A stretch of DNA of 64,000 bases from positions 1 through 64,000 of the forward strand of contig DATNBU010000038.1 in the NCBI GenBank assembly GCA_035571835.1. Direction: 5' to 3'. Numbering within the stretch: the stretch's first letter is position 1; the number at the start of each line of letters is the position of its first letter. The DNA is from Candidatus Limnocylindrales bacterium (GTDB lineage: Bacteria; Desulfobacterota; Binatia; UBA1149; CAITLU01). Position numbers and translations under genes: made by a program. Below are positions 44,656 to 52,739 of the stretch, piece after piece. The notes below the pieces were generated by a model. It had not been told where the DNA came from. It ran no database searches and saw nothing but the letters and a program-made list of their open reading frames with translations.

Positions 44656-45054
44656 ATGGAAATGCTCGTCTACATTCATCCGCTGATTGCCACGCTTGCG
44701 CTCGCGCTACTCGCGCACACCGCGTCCTTTGCGGTGCGCTCGCGCAATAACCGCCGCTATCGCTCGCTGTTTCTGGTGCGGCACTCGTACATCGCGCCGA
44801 CGATGTACGTGACGATCCTGGTCGCATGGGCAAGCGGGCTCATCTCGACGTGGGCGCTGCGGCCGCCGAATGAGGTCGCGGCCAGCGGTCACTTCAAGGT
44901 CGGAAGCGCGTTCGTCGTGGTGCTGACGCTGTCGGCGATTTCGTCACGCTGGATCGACAACCCGCGGATCCGCGCGATTCATCCATGGATCGGCGCGCTG
45001 GCACTGCTGCTGTCGGCTGCGCAGGCGTTCTTCGGCCTCGAGATGCTGCCGTAG
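44656..45054 (+). CDS. small membrane protein, cytochrome b561/DUF4079-like
   Basis: The 132-residue protein is mostly hydrophobic with four transmembrane segments (YIHPLIATLALALLAHTASF, IAPTMYVTILVAWASGLI, FKVGSAFVVVLTLSAISS, HPWIGALALLLSAAQAFFGL) and several His residues in or beside helices (H10, H22, H45), as in b-type cytochrome membrane proteins. I place the start at ATG 44656. Its stop is immediately adjacent to the convergent TPR lipoprotein stop. Confidence 0.7.
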   Translation: MEMLVYIHPLIATLALALLAHTASFAVRSRNNRRYRSLFLVRHSYIAPTMYVTILVAWASGLISTWALRPPNEVAASGHFKVGSAFVVVLTLSAISSRWIDNPRIRAIHPWIGALALLLSAAQAFFGLEMLP

Positions 45055-46764
45055 TCAGGACGCACCCGGCGAAAGGCACGCGCACGGAGACGTGATGGCA
45101 TAGTCGGCGCCGGCCCAGGCCTTTGCGAAGGCCGCACCGGCGCGCGCAGCCTCGGCGTTCCTGTGCTCGAGCCGCAGGCTTTTCTCCAGCCCGAACAGGC
45201 TCCAGCCGTTGTCCGGATGATGGACGAGGTCGTCGCGAAAGACTGCTTCGGCCTCGCGCCCTTTTCCTGAATCGAGCAGGGCCGCTCCGAGCGTGTGGCG
45301 CGCCGGCAGGATCCATGACGGAGGCTCGTCGTATTTGAGCTTCGATTCGTTCTCGACGGCATTGCGAAGCGACGCGAAGGCCTGCTCGCGCTTGCCCTCG
45401 CGGTAGGCGATCTCGCCGTCGAGAACGCGGTCGGCGACCGCAAGCAGGTCGGCCGCAGAGTTGTTGCCGAAGATCGCCTCGGCCGGCACCGCCGCACGCG
45501 CCGTCGCGAACTCGGCCTGCTCGGCTCGCGCCGATGCGGTGTCGCCTTTGGCCGAGAACGCGACGCCGCGCGCATAGTGCCGCATCGCGCGCGCGATCGG
45601 GAAGATCGCTTCGAGATCCGGTGCCGCGAGAATCTCGTCCCAGCGTGCGAAGCGCACGCGCACCTCGAGCGGCATCGCGAGATAGCCGTCGGCGATCGGC
45701 GAATACTGTTTTGCCCACTCCGGAGGAATGGCCGCGACCATCGTGTCGATGGCGTCGATGGCCTGCTTCTCGCGGCCGATCATCATCGCGGCAAACGCGA
45801 GCATGTGATGGTTGTGGGCCATGTAGAGCGCATAGAAGCCCTGCTTCGGCGTGATCGCCCGGTAGCGGTCGTCGGCGCGGATCGCCTTGGCGTTGGCCGT
45901 GACGGCGTCGCGCCAGCGACCGCGGCGGACGTCGATATGGCTCGGCATGTGCACCAGATGACCGAGCCCGGGCTGCAGGTCGCGCAGGCGGTTGGCGGCG
46001 ACGTCGGCGCGTCCGGGATCGCGCGAGGCTTCGGTTGCGTGGATGTAAAGGTGCAGCGCCAGCGGATGATCGGCGCGAAGCTTCATGACGGCATCGAGCG
46101 TCCCGAGAACTTCCTCGGTACCGGGCTGGGCCTTGCCCTCGGGCGTCCACTGGTTCCACGGGCGCAGATCCATCATGGCTTCGGCGAACAGCGCACCGAC
46201 ATCGGCATCGCGGGGATGGCGCTGCCAGACGCCGCGCATCGCATTGGCGTACGCAAGATCGAGCGGTGCGCGATCGGCGGCCGAAGCGGCCTGCGCGCCG
46301 GCCGGCGAAGGTTTGGTGTAACGCGCGGCGAGCGCGTCGATGAGCTCGCGCTCGACCGCGTCGGCACCGCCGGCCGCGGCTTCCTTCTGCGCGCGCCCGA
46401 GCGCATCCCACGCGACCACCGTGGATTCGGGCAGCATCATCGGGAAATTGATGTGCGGGCCACTCGCGATCGCGATTCCCCACCATGCCATCGCGGCATG
46501 CGGATCGAGCTCGGCGGCCTTGCGAAACGACCGGATCGCCTCGTCGTGGTTGAACGCGAACAGAAAGCTCAGCCCCTGGTCGAAGTAGCGCTGCGCTTCG
46601 CGTGACGACGTGGTGATCTTGCGTCCGTTGCTGCCGAGGCCTTCGTACAGCGGAACCGGGCCGACGCCGGCATCGTGCGGGGACGCTGTCCGGTTGCCGG
46701 TCGAGCAAGCGCTCGAAACGATCACGGCTGCGGCGAGCAGCGTCGATGCGATTGGTCGAAACAT
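45055..46764 (-). CDS. TPR-repeat lipoprotein
   Basis: Starting at ATG 46764 with GGAGGG upstream, the 569-residue protein has a lipobox (VIVSSAC, then STGNRTAS) and many degenerate TPR-like helical pairs (FNHDEAIRSFRKAAELDPHA, AWWGIAIASGPHINFPMMLP, HHPDNGWSLFGLEKSLRLE). Related secreted TPR lipoproteins are common in myxobacteria and Binatota-like genomes, with unknown roles. It converges exactly on the DUF4079-like gene and follows the ankyrin gene by 52 bases on the same strand. Confidence 0.75.
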   Translation of the reverse strand: MFRPIASTLLAAAVIVSSACSTGNRTASPHDAGVGPVPLYEGLGSNGRKITTSSREAQRYFDQGLSFLFAFNHDEAIRSFRKAAELDPHAAMAWWGIAIASGPHINFPMMLPESTVVAWDALGRAQKEAAAGGADAVERELIDALAARYTKPSPAGAQAASAADRAPLDLAYANAMRGVWQRHPRDADVGALFAEAMMDLRPWNQWTPEGKAQPGTEEVLGTLDAVMKLRADHPLALHLYIHATEASRDPGRADVAANRLRDLQPGLGHLVHMPSHIDVRRGRWRDAVTANAKAIRADDRYRAITPKQGFYALYMAHNHHMLAFAAMMIGREKQAIDAIDTMVAAIPPEWAKQYSPIADGYLAMPLEVRVRFARWDEILAAPDLEAIFPIARAMRHYARGVAFSAKGDTASARAEQAEFATARAAVPAEAIFGNNSAADLLAVADRVLDGEIAYREGKREQAFASLRNAVENESKLKYDEPPSWILPARHTLGAALLDSGKGREAEAVFRDDLVHHPDNGWSLFGLEKSLRLEHRNAEAARAGAAFAKAWAGADYAITSPCACLSPGAS

Positions 46765-46816
46765 GATCGGACCCTCCGAAGCGCGGGAATCGCCGGGACC
46801 AGAAGTATGAAGTCTT

Positions 46817-47623
46817 TTATTCGCGGGCGCCGTGTTCGCGCAACACGTTGACGACTTCGTTGGCGTCGCCGACGGCCTTGACGTTGCCGTCGAGAGCAAG
46901 CTCGGACGCCGACATCTTCGCGAGATGCAGCGGCGTCGAGCCGTCCGTCGCGCGCGCGTTCGGCCTGGCGCCGGCGTCGAGAAGCACCCGTGCGACTGCA
47001 GCATAGCCGGAAAGCGGGGGAACGCGGCGGCTTGCCACCAGATGAAGCGGAGTCTGCTGGCGCGCGTCGGTCGCGTTGGCATTGGCCCCCGCGGAAAGCA
47101 GTACGCGCGCGAGCTCGACGTGTCCCCAGGCGGCGGCCGAATGAAGCGGAGTCAGGCCGTATTCGTCGCGCGCGTTGACGTCGGCGCCGGCCGCAAGCAG
47201 CACCTGGGCGACGTTCATACGGCCTCGTGTCGCCGCGGTATGCAGCGGGGTCTCTCGCGCGTTGTCGGTCGCGTTGACCTTCGCACCGGCGGCGATCAAG
47301 AGCCTGGCGATCGCCGGGTTGCTCGCGGTCGCGGCGATCCGCAGGTCCTTGTCGAGGTCGCAGCTTCCGTCCTTCTTGCACGAGGCCATGTGCTGCTTGA
47401 CGGCCTGCACGTCGTTCTTTGCGACGGCGTCTTCAATGGAGATTCGAGGATGCTCGACGGCAACCGGTGCGCTGGTCGCCGCGGATTCGGTCAGGGCATT
47501 GTGGATGATCGCGCGAGGACGGCTCGTTACCGCATACATCACCGCGAGGTTCACGCCCGAGGCGAGAATGACCGCGATCGCGAACAGGCTGGCGATATGA
47601 GGACGGTCCGTCACGCGCCCCAT
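46817..47623 (-). CDS. ankyrin-repeat protein with N-terminal membrane anchor
   Basis: The 268-residue protein has one N-terminal transmembrane or signal segment (IASLFAIAVILASGVNLAV), a short linker, then four to five ankyrin repeats of the form GxTPLHxAAxxGHxELARVLLSAGANxNA (for example ETPLHTAATRGRMNVAQVLL, QTPLHLVASRRVPPLSGYAA). It should be anchored in the inner membrane with the repeats in the periplasm, or exported. Ankyrin repeats mediate protein contacts; the partner is unknown. Confidence 0.85.
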   Translation of the reverse strand: MGRVTDRPHIASLFAIAVILASGVNLAVMYAVTSRPRAIIHNALTESAATSAPVAVEHPRISIEDAVAKNDVQAVKQHMASCKKDGSCDLDKDLRIAATASNPAIARLLIAAGAKVNATDNARETPLHTAATRGRMNVAQVLLAAGADVNARDEYGLTPLHSAAAWGHVELARVLLSAGANANATDARQQTPLHLVASRRVPPLSGYAAVARVLLDAGARPNARATDGSTPLHLAKMSASELALDGNVKAVGDANEVVNVLREHGARE

Positions 47624-47746
47624 CGTCTACTCGAGGCCGACCCCTAGCAACGGGGTTGGAAACAGAATCGCACGGCGAGAGTCCGCTGCGCGACTCCTGT
47701 GCCGCAAGCGAAAACACGGGCTTCGGGACCCGGCCGGGGCAAAAGA

Positions 47747-47776
47747 TTGACACGGTCACAGCCGGCGTCGGATAGT
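47747..47776 (+). promoter_or_regulatory. σ70-like promoter candidate
   Basis: TTGACA (47747-47752) is a perfect -35, followed 18 bases later by GATAGT (47771-47776), a 4/6 match to -10. It lies 45 bases before the start of the secreted-protein gene at 47821, which has a GAGGAGGGG ribosome site. The region is divergent from the ankyrin gene. Confidence 0.5.
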
Positions 47777-47820
47777 CGCTCCCGGCTGGCGGCCGGAGGG
47801 GCCGCCGAGGAGGGGCGCCA

Positions 47821-49404
47821 ATGCGTGCAGCCCGGGCCCGTTTCTTTCTTGGTTCCTGTCGTTCGACCGCTCTTTTCGGCTTGCTCTCGGTGGCCCTTGC
47901 ACCATCGGCGGCGCAGGCGTCCGAAGCGGGCCAGGGTTCATTCTCCGGCACGCTGACGCCCGGAGTCGGCTGCGGGCCCGGTGCTCCGGCGCTGCTCGAG
48001 TTCACGTCGGCGTTCTCGTTCGACGACAAGACGTTCCAGATCAACATGCCGCCCGGCAACAACACGTTCGACGTCAACTTCTCCGAGCTCGGCACATTCC
48101 ACACCGAGGGCGAGATCAACTGCGTGTTCGACGTCGGCGGCGAGTTCGTCGGCGAAGCCGTCAACGAAGCCGGCGACTTCCGCTGGGTCGACATGCGCGG
48201 CGAGTATCTCGATCACAAACCGGGCATCAGCGAGGGCGATCCGTTCCCGTGGGTCGCCGGAGCACGCTGCGAGACGACGCGCACCGACAATTTCAAGACG
48301 CTCTGCGACAATTTCGAGCTGAGCTGGAACGGCCTCAGCAGGATGCTCGCACCGAATCCGGGCTACAACGACTTCGCGGGCGATCTCAACATCCGTACGG
48401 CAAATCGCGGACACGTTGCGCCGAACGGCAACAACGCCGTCGATACGACGGCGGAAGTCGACGGCCCGGGCGGCGACGTTCCCGAAGTCGTCGTCACGTT
48501 CCACAACGGCGTGATGTCCGAGGGCGATGTCAGCGTCAGCACGCTGGCCGATGCGCACGGGAGCATTCCGGGCAGCGTCAGCATTGCGCCGCGCGGCACG
48601 ACCGAGATCGACCATGGCGACGGCGCGGTGCCGTTCTTCGAAAACGGTGACGAGTCGTTCCTCGAAATCAGCACGGATGCGGAGCTTCCGACCGGACCCG
48701 ACATCGAAGTCTGCCTGCCGATGCCGGCGGTTGCTTCACCGTCCGACGCGCGGCCGGTGCACGTGCTGCACGGCGAAGGTGCAGATTTCCTGACGCGGAG
48801 GTTCGTCGACCGCACGTCGGACGTCGACCCGTCCACAGGCAAAGCTTGCGCGTCCGTATCGAGCTTCTCGCGCTTCGCGGTGGTCACGTCGGACCTTTGC
48901 GGCAAGGGCAGGAAGAGCTCCGACGGCATCCTTACTGTGGCCGGCGGCCTGACCGGCAAGAAGAGCGTCGTCGTCGACGGCGTCACCGACTGCACGGAGC
49001 TGCCGGCGGACTTCCCGGCTTCGCTCGCGAAACTGTGTGTTCCGGACGCCGACGGCTACAACGGCCAGTGCACGCTGTCGCTCAAGCTCGGGGTCGATCG
49101 CGCAGGATGCAACGAGGTCGCGGCCGGCATCGATGCGAGCGCGTCGGATGTCGACGTGTACTCCTACGACGGAACCATCCACGGCAAGACGGCGAACGTC
49201 GATCTCGGAATGCTTTTCCACGACGCGCTTTACGGCCTCGTCGATCGCACCGAAGCAATTGTCGGTCCGGTTGCGATCTCGCTTCCCGCCAACGGCTCCG
49301 TTGCCAAGTACAAGCTGTCGCACCACATGAACGGCGGCGAGCCGGGAAGCGGCGAGTACGTGCTCGACAAGGACGTCGCGACGATCCTCTGTATCGAGCC
49401 ATAA
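47821..49404 (+). CDS. secreted β-rich protein of unknown family
   Basis: The 527-residue protein has a signal peptide (STALFGLLSVALAPSAAQAS) followed by β-rich domains: GQGSFSGTLTPGVGCGPGAP, TFHTEGEINCVFDVGGEF, and a cadherin- or Big-like run (PEVVVTFHNGVMSEGDVSVS). Its Cys residues occur in pairs (CGPG, CETTR, CDNFELS). A C-terminal segment around CGKGRKSSDGILTVAGGLTG could be a separate domain. It ends before a palindromic repeat and a strong bidirectional terminator. Confidence 0.65.
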   Translation: MRAARARFFLGSCRSTALFGLLSVALAPSAAQASEAGQGSFSGTLTPGVGCGPGAPALLEFTSAFSFDDKTFQINMPPGNNTFDVNFSELGTFHTEGEINCVFDVGGEFVGEAVNEAGDFRWVDMRGEYLDHKPGISEGDPFPWVAGARCETTRTDNFKTLCDNFELSWNGLSRMLAPNPGYNDFAGDLNIRTANRGHVAPNGNNAVDTTAEVDGPGGDVPEVVVTFHNGVMSEGDVSVSTLADAHGSIPGSVSIAPRGTTEIDHGDGAVPFFENGDESFLEISTDAELPTGPDIEVCLPMPAVASPSDARPVHVLHGEGADFLTRRFVDRTSDVDPSTGKACASVSSFSRFAVVTSDLCGKGRKSSDGILTVAGGLTGKKSVVVDGVTDCTELPADFPASLAKLCVPDADGYNGQCTLSLKLGVDRAGCNEVAAGIDASASDVDVYSYDGTIHGKTANVDLGMLFHDALYGLVDRTEAIVGPVAISLPANGSVAKYKLSHHMNGGEPGSGEYVLDKDVATILCIEP

Positions 49405-49409
49405 CCGCG

Positions 49410-49463
49410 GAAAATCGGGGTCAGACACCGATTTCGGAAAATCAGTGTCTGACCCCGATTTCG
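49410..49463. repeat. ~52-bp palindromic repeat, copy 3 (GGGGTCAGACACC variant)
   Basis: The arms around 49411-49435 and 49437-49462 are reverse complements with a few mismatches. This copy reads GGGGTCAGACACC where copies 1 and 2 read GGGGACAGACACC; the compensating change in the other arm keeps base pairing. It lies 5 bases after the secreted-protein stop. Confidence 0.85.
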
Positions 49464-49474
49464 TCACGAACAAG

Positions 49475-49510
49475 AAAGGGGCAGGTTCGCATGAACCTGC
49501 CCCTTTTTTT
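49475..49510. terminator. bidirectional rho-independent terminator
   Basis: GGGGCAGGTTC (49478-49488) and GAACCTGCCCC (49493-49503) pair around a GCAT loop. The stem is preceded by AAA and followed by a run of seven T (49504-49510), so it serves the plus-strand secreted gene and, with the A-run, partly the minus-strand gene. It lies between convergent genes. Confidence 0.9.
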
Positions 49511-49542
49511 CGGGCCGCGCATGCGGCCGCGTGATCGTCTCG

Positions 49543-50766
49543 TCAGTTCAGCTCGGCCGAAGTGTACCCGAGCACTGCGCGCGCGATGATCAGCAGATTG
49601 ATCTGCTGCGTGCCTTCGTAGATGTCGGTGATCTTCGCGTCGCGCATCCACTTCTCGAGCAGGTGTTTGCGCGAGTATCCCATCGCGCCGGCGAGCTCGA
49701 CGCACTTCTGCGTGACGCGGGTGACGGCCAGGCCCGCTTTCGCCTTGGCCATCGACGCTTCCTTCGAGTTGCGCTTGCCGTGATCCATCATGTTGCAGGC
49801 TTTCCAGGTGAGCAGGCGCGAGGCCTGCAGCTGGGCTTCCATGTTCATGATCTCGCGCTCGAGCACGGTCTGGTCGAACGGGCTCGCCTCGTAACGGATC
49901 TTGATGCCGGCTTCGTCGAGCATCTGCTTGAGGAACTCGAGCGATGCACGGGCAACGCCGATGCCGCTCGCGGCAACGATCGGCCGCGTGCTGTCGAACG
50001 TGGCCATGACGCCGCCGAAGCCGGCGCGCGAGCCGTTTTCGTTGACCTCGGCGGTGCCGAGGATGTTGTCGGCGGGGATGCGAGCGTTGTCGAAGACGAT
50101 CATCGCGGTATCCGACGCGCGGATGCCCATCTTGTCTTCGACCTTGCTGACGGTCACTCCCGGCGTGCCGGCCGGAACGATGAACGACTTGATGGCCGGA
50201 CGGCCCTTCTTCTTGTCGAGCGTCGCCCAGACGACGACGAAGCCGTCGGACTTCTCGAGCGCGCGATGCCCTGACGTACAGAAGATCTTTGTGCCGTTGA
50301 GCACCCACTCGTCGCCGTCGCGCACGGCCGTGGTCGCGACCTGCTTGGAATCCGAACCGAAGTGCGGCTCGGTAATCGCCATCGCCGCCCAGCGCGGCTT
50401 GCCCTCATAGAAGTGCCCGAGGAAGCGCTGTTTCTGTTCGGCCGTGCCGACCGCCTGCACGGCCGCGCCGCCGAGCCCGGGGTTCGGAATCGACAGGTAG
50501 AGGCCGGCGTCGCCCCACGCGAGCTCTTCGATCTGCATGCACGCGAGCAGCGTGTTCTCGGACGGTCCGGAACCGTTCTTCTTGCCGCCCATGCTCGTCG
50601 CGTCGCGGTTGCCGCGGCTGACGTCCCACATCTGCTGGAAGAACTCCCACGGATCGGTGTGTTCTTCTTCGTCGTACTGGCGTGCGATCGGACGCATCAT
50701 CCCTTCGGCCGCCATGCGCGACATCGCGATTCTCGCCTCGGCCGCTTTCGAAAGAGAAAAGTCCAT
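49543..50766 (-). CDS. acyl-CoA dehydrogenase
   Basis: Starting at ATG 50766 with GGGAGG upstream, the 407-residue protein has the full ACAD layout: helical N-terminal domain, β-barrel with WAAMAITEPHFGSDSKQV and GTKIFCTSGHRA (FAD/substrate site), and C-terminal helical domain with QKCVELAGAMGYS and DIYEGTQQINL, where Glu384 is the catalytic base. It dehydrogenates an acyl-CoA; the chain type is unknown. It is the last gene of the TetR-ACAD-ACAD unit. Confidence 0.93.
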   Translation of the reverse strand: MDFSLSKAAEARIAMSRMAAEGMMRPIARQYDEEEHTDPWEFFQQMWDVSRGNRDATSMGGKKNGSGPSENTLLACMQIEELAWGDAGLYLSIPNPGLGGAAVQAVGTAEQKQRFLGHFYEGKPRWAAMAITEPHFGSDSKQVATTAVRDGDEWVLNGTKIFCTSGHRALEKSDGFVVVWATLDKKKGRPAIKSFIVPAGTPGVTVSKVEDKMGIRASDTAMIVFDNARIPADNILGTAEVNENGSRAGFGGVMATFDSTRPIVAASGIGVARASLEFLKQMLDEAGIKIRYEASPFDQTVLEREIMNMEAQLQASRLLTWKACNMMDHGKRNSKEASMAKAKAGLAVTRVTQKCVELAGAMGYSRKHLLEKWMRDAKITDIYEGTQQINLLIIARAVLGYTSAELN

Positions 50767-50892
50767 CTTGATACCTCCCTGCTGTTCCTGCCTGTGGAGC
50801 GGACGCCTGCTCATGACGTCCGTTCCATTTCATGCTCGACTCGTCAGACGCCAGCTTCTGAACGCTGGCTCCAAACGCTCTCTCCAAACGCT

Positions 50893-51978
50893 CTACACGC
50901 TCGCGATGCCCTCGAAGATTGCGAAGCCGCGCGCGTTGCGGGCCCACATCTCGACGGGATGATCGCGAATGAATCCGTGACCGCCGAGCACCTGCAGCCC
51001 GTTGTCGGTGACGGCCATCGCCATGTCGGCGCTGTATCGATGCGCGATCGCCACTTCGCGCGAGCCTTCCTGGCCCTGGTCGAGGTTCCACGCGGCTTCG
51101 TAGTTCAGGAGCCGCGCGGCTTCGGTCTCGGTGGCCATGTCGGCGATCATGAATGCGATGGCCTGCTTCTGCGCGATCTTGACGCCGAACGCATCGCGCT
51201 CCTTGGCGTACGCGATGGCGTAGTCGAGCGACGCCTTGGCAAGCCCGACGGCCATTGCCGACTGCGCGACGCGCGAGCGGCGAAGGAGCGCGGTGGCGTC
51301 GCCGCCGAGGCGCGCCGAAGCCGGCACGCGGCAGCCGTCGAAGCGCACCTCGTAGGTTTCGAGCCCGCGCAGGCCGAGATTCTTCTCGCGCTCGCCGATC
51401 GTCATGCCGGCGGTGCCGGCCGGAACGACGAACGCGCCGATGCCGCCGTCGACGGCGGCATAGACGACGATGTGCGGCGCCGACGCGGCCAGCACCGCCT
51501 GGCACTTCTCGCCGTCGATGACCCAGTCGCCGCCGTCCTGGCGCGCGGTCGTGCGCATCTTCGAGAAGTGGAAACCGAGCCACGGCTCGACCACGGCCGA
51601 CGAGCCGGGCGTGAAGACATCGGAAAGATAGGTGGGAAGGATCGCGTTCTTCTGTTCCTCGCTGCCGAGGCGGAGCACCGCATCGACGACCAGCCGCGGC
51701 GAGAGCAGGTGCAGCGCAATCGCGAGGTCGCCCTCGGCGAGGCCCTCGGCAACGATCGCACCGGTGATCGCCGACGGGTCGGCGCTGGCGTAGCCGCCGT
51801 AGCTCTCGGGCACCGAGCCCTGGATCAGCCCGAGATCCCACGCGGCCTTGACGATCGCGGCCGGGATCACGCCGGTCTCATCGGCCTCGCGCGCGGCGGG
51901 CCGCAGCTGCTCGGCGGCGAACGACGAGACGGTGTCGCGGATGAGCTGCTGTTCTTCGTCGAGTTCGAAATCGATCAC
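50893..51978 (-). CDS. acyl-CoA dehydrogenase (second)
   Basis: The 361-residue protein is shorter than most ACADs but contains the domains: DEEQQLIRDTVSSFAAEQLR at the start, WLGFHFSKMRTTARQDGGDW in the barrel region, and QVLGGHGFIRDHPVEMWARN at the C-terminus. The usual N-terminal helices are compressed, and the classic TEP(x)GSD motif is not seen (it reads TPGSSAVVEPWLG). It may therefore act on an unusual substrate or only with its partner. It overlaps the TetR gene by 4 bases. Its stop falls within a 13-bp tandem repeat (CTCCAAACGCTCT twice). Confidence 0.87.
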   Translation of the reverse strand: MIDFELDEEQQLIRDTVSSFAAEQLRPAAREADETGVIPAAIVKAAWDLGLIQGSVPESYGGYASADPSAITGAIVAEGLAEGDLAIALHLLSPRLVVDAVLRLGSEEQKNAILPTYLSDVFTPGSSAVVEPWLGFHFSKMRTTARQDGGDWVIDGEKCQAVLAASAPHIVVYAAVDGGIGAFVVPAGTAGMTIGEREKNLGLRGLETYEVRFDGCRVPASARLGGDATALLRRSRVAQSAMAVGLAKASLDYAIAYAKERDAFGVKIAQKQAIAFMIADMATETEAARLLNYEAAWNLDQGQEGSREVAIAHRYSADMAMAVTDNGLQVLGGHGFIRDHPVEMWARNARGFAIFEGIASV

Positions 51979-52634
51979 GGCTGAATTCCCCCTGCGGTCG
52001 TGTTTTCCATCGGAAGGCCAGGCGGCGAGTCGGCGGCTCGCAGATCGGCAAAAAGCTGCGCGAGAAACGTCCCGAGCGTCTGCTCGAGGCGGAAGCGTTC
52101 GGGATCGAGGTAGTACTGGGTCTCGGCGCCGATGACGGCGCTCGTGAGCGTGGCCGCGACCTGGTCGGCGTCGGCGTCGCGCCGGAACGCGCCGGACTCC
52201 TGGCCTGCCCGGACGATGTTGCGCAGGAACGCGCGGAAGCGGCGCATCATGCCGCGCATCGCGTCGAGCAGCGGATCGTGGGTGTCGATCGCCTCGACCA
52301 TCAGCTTGATGGCAAAGCGGGGCCGGTCGTTCGACACCGCGTGCTCGGTACAGACGGCAACGATGCGGCGGATGCTGTCTTCGGGCTCAGCCCCCTGGCA
52401 GGCGCTCTGGACGCGATCCTCGAACTCGGCGACGCGATCGGCGACCGCGGCGGCGAGCAGGTCGTTCTTGTCCTTGTAGTGGTAGTAGATCGCGCCCTTG
52501 GTGACGCCCGATTCGCGCGCGATGCGGTCGATCGACGTTCCCTGGTAGCCGTACTTCGCGAAGCAGTCGATGGCGGTCTCTTTCAGATCGACGCGCGCAT
52601 CATCGCCGCGGCGGGCTCGCTCGGGCTTGAACAT
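51975..52634 (-). CDS. TetR-family transcriptional regulator
   Basis: The 219-residue regulator has a typical N-terminal HTH (AIDCFAKYGYQGTSIDRIAR, SGVTKGAIYYHYKDKNDLLA, residues 21-60) and a C-terminal ligand-binding helical bundle of the FadR/PsrA-like acyl-CoA group. It is the first gene of the operon and 106 bases from the divergent CMD gene. Two palindromes (52654-52669 and 52676-52691) lie just upstream of its start, so autoregulation and control of both sides is likely. Confidence 0.9.
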   Translation of the reverse strand: MFKPERARRGDDARVDLKETAIDCFAKYGYQGTSIDRIARESGVTKGAIYYHYKDKNDLLAAAVADRVAEFEDRVQSACQGAEPEDSIRRIVAVCTEHAVSNDRPRFAIKLMVEAIDTHDPLLDAMRGMMRRFRAFLRNIVRAGQESGAFRRDADADQVAATLTSAVIGAETQYYLDPERFRLEQTLGTFLAQLFADLRAADSPPGLPMENTTAGGIQP

Positions 52635-52653
52635 ACCGAGCGTTTAGTAGGTT

Positions 52654-52691
52654 TTGACAATCGCGTCAAGAGTATTTGACGTTGATGTCAA
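52654..52691. promoter_or_regulatory. two TTGAC-N6-GTCAA operators
   Basis: TTGACAATCGCGTCAA (52654-52669) and TTGACGTTGATGTCAA (52676-52691) share TTGAC-N6-GTCAA with identical arm sequences, 22 bases centre to centre (about two helix turns). They lie between the divergent tetR and CMD genes, 20 bases upstream of the tetR start. This is the usual place and form of TetR-family operators. A possible half site (TTTGACTGACAGG) follows at 52714. Confidence 0.75.
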
Positions 52692-52739
52692 TATCGGCAG
52701 GCCCTCGCTGGCGTTTGACTGACAGGCTAAGCGTAAAGG

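Noticed and set aside
42812-44833. 673-residue open frame on the minus strand
   Set aside because: It is antisense to the surface lipoprotein, with Arg-rich composition and no domain; the plus-strand gene has a ribosome site, lipobox and duplicated domains.
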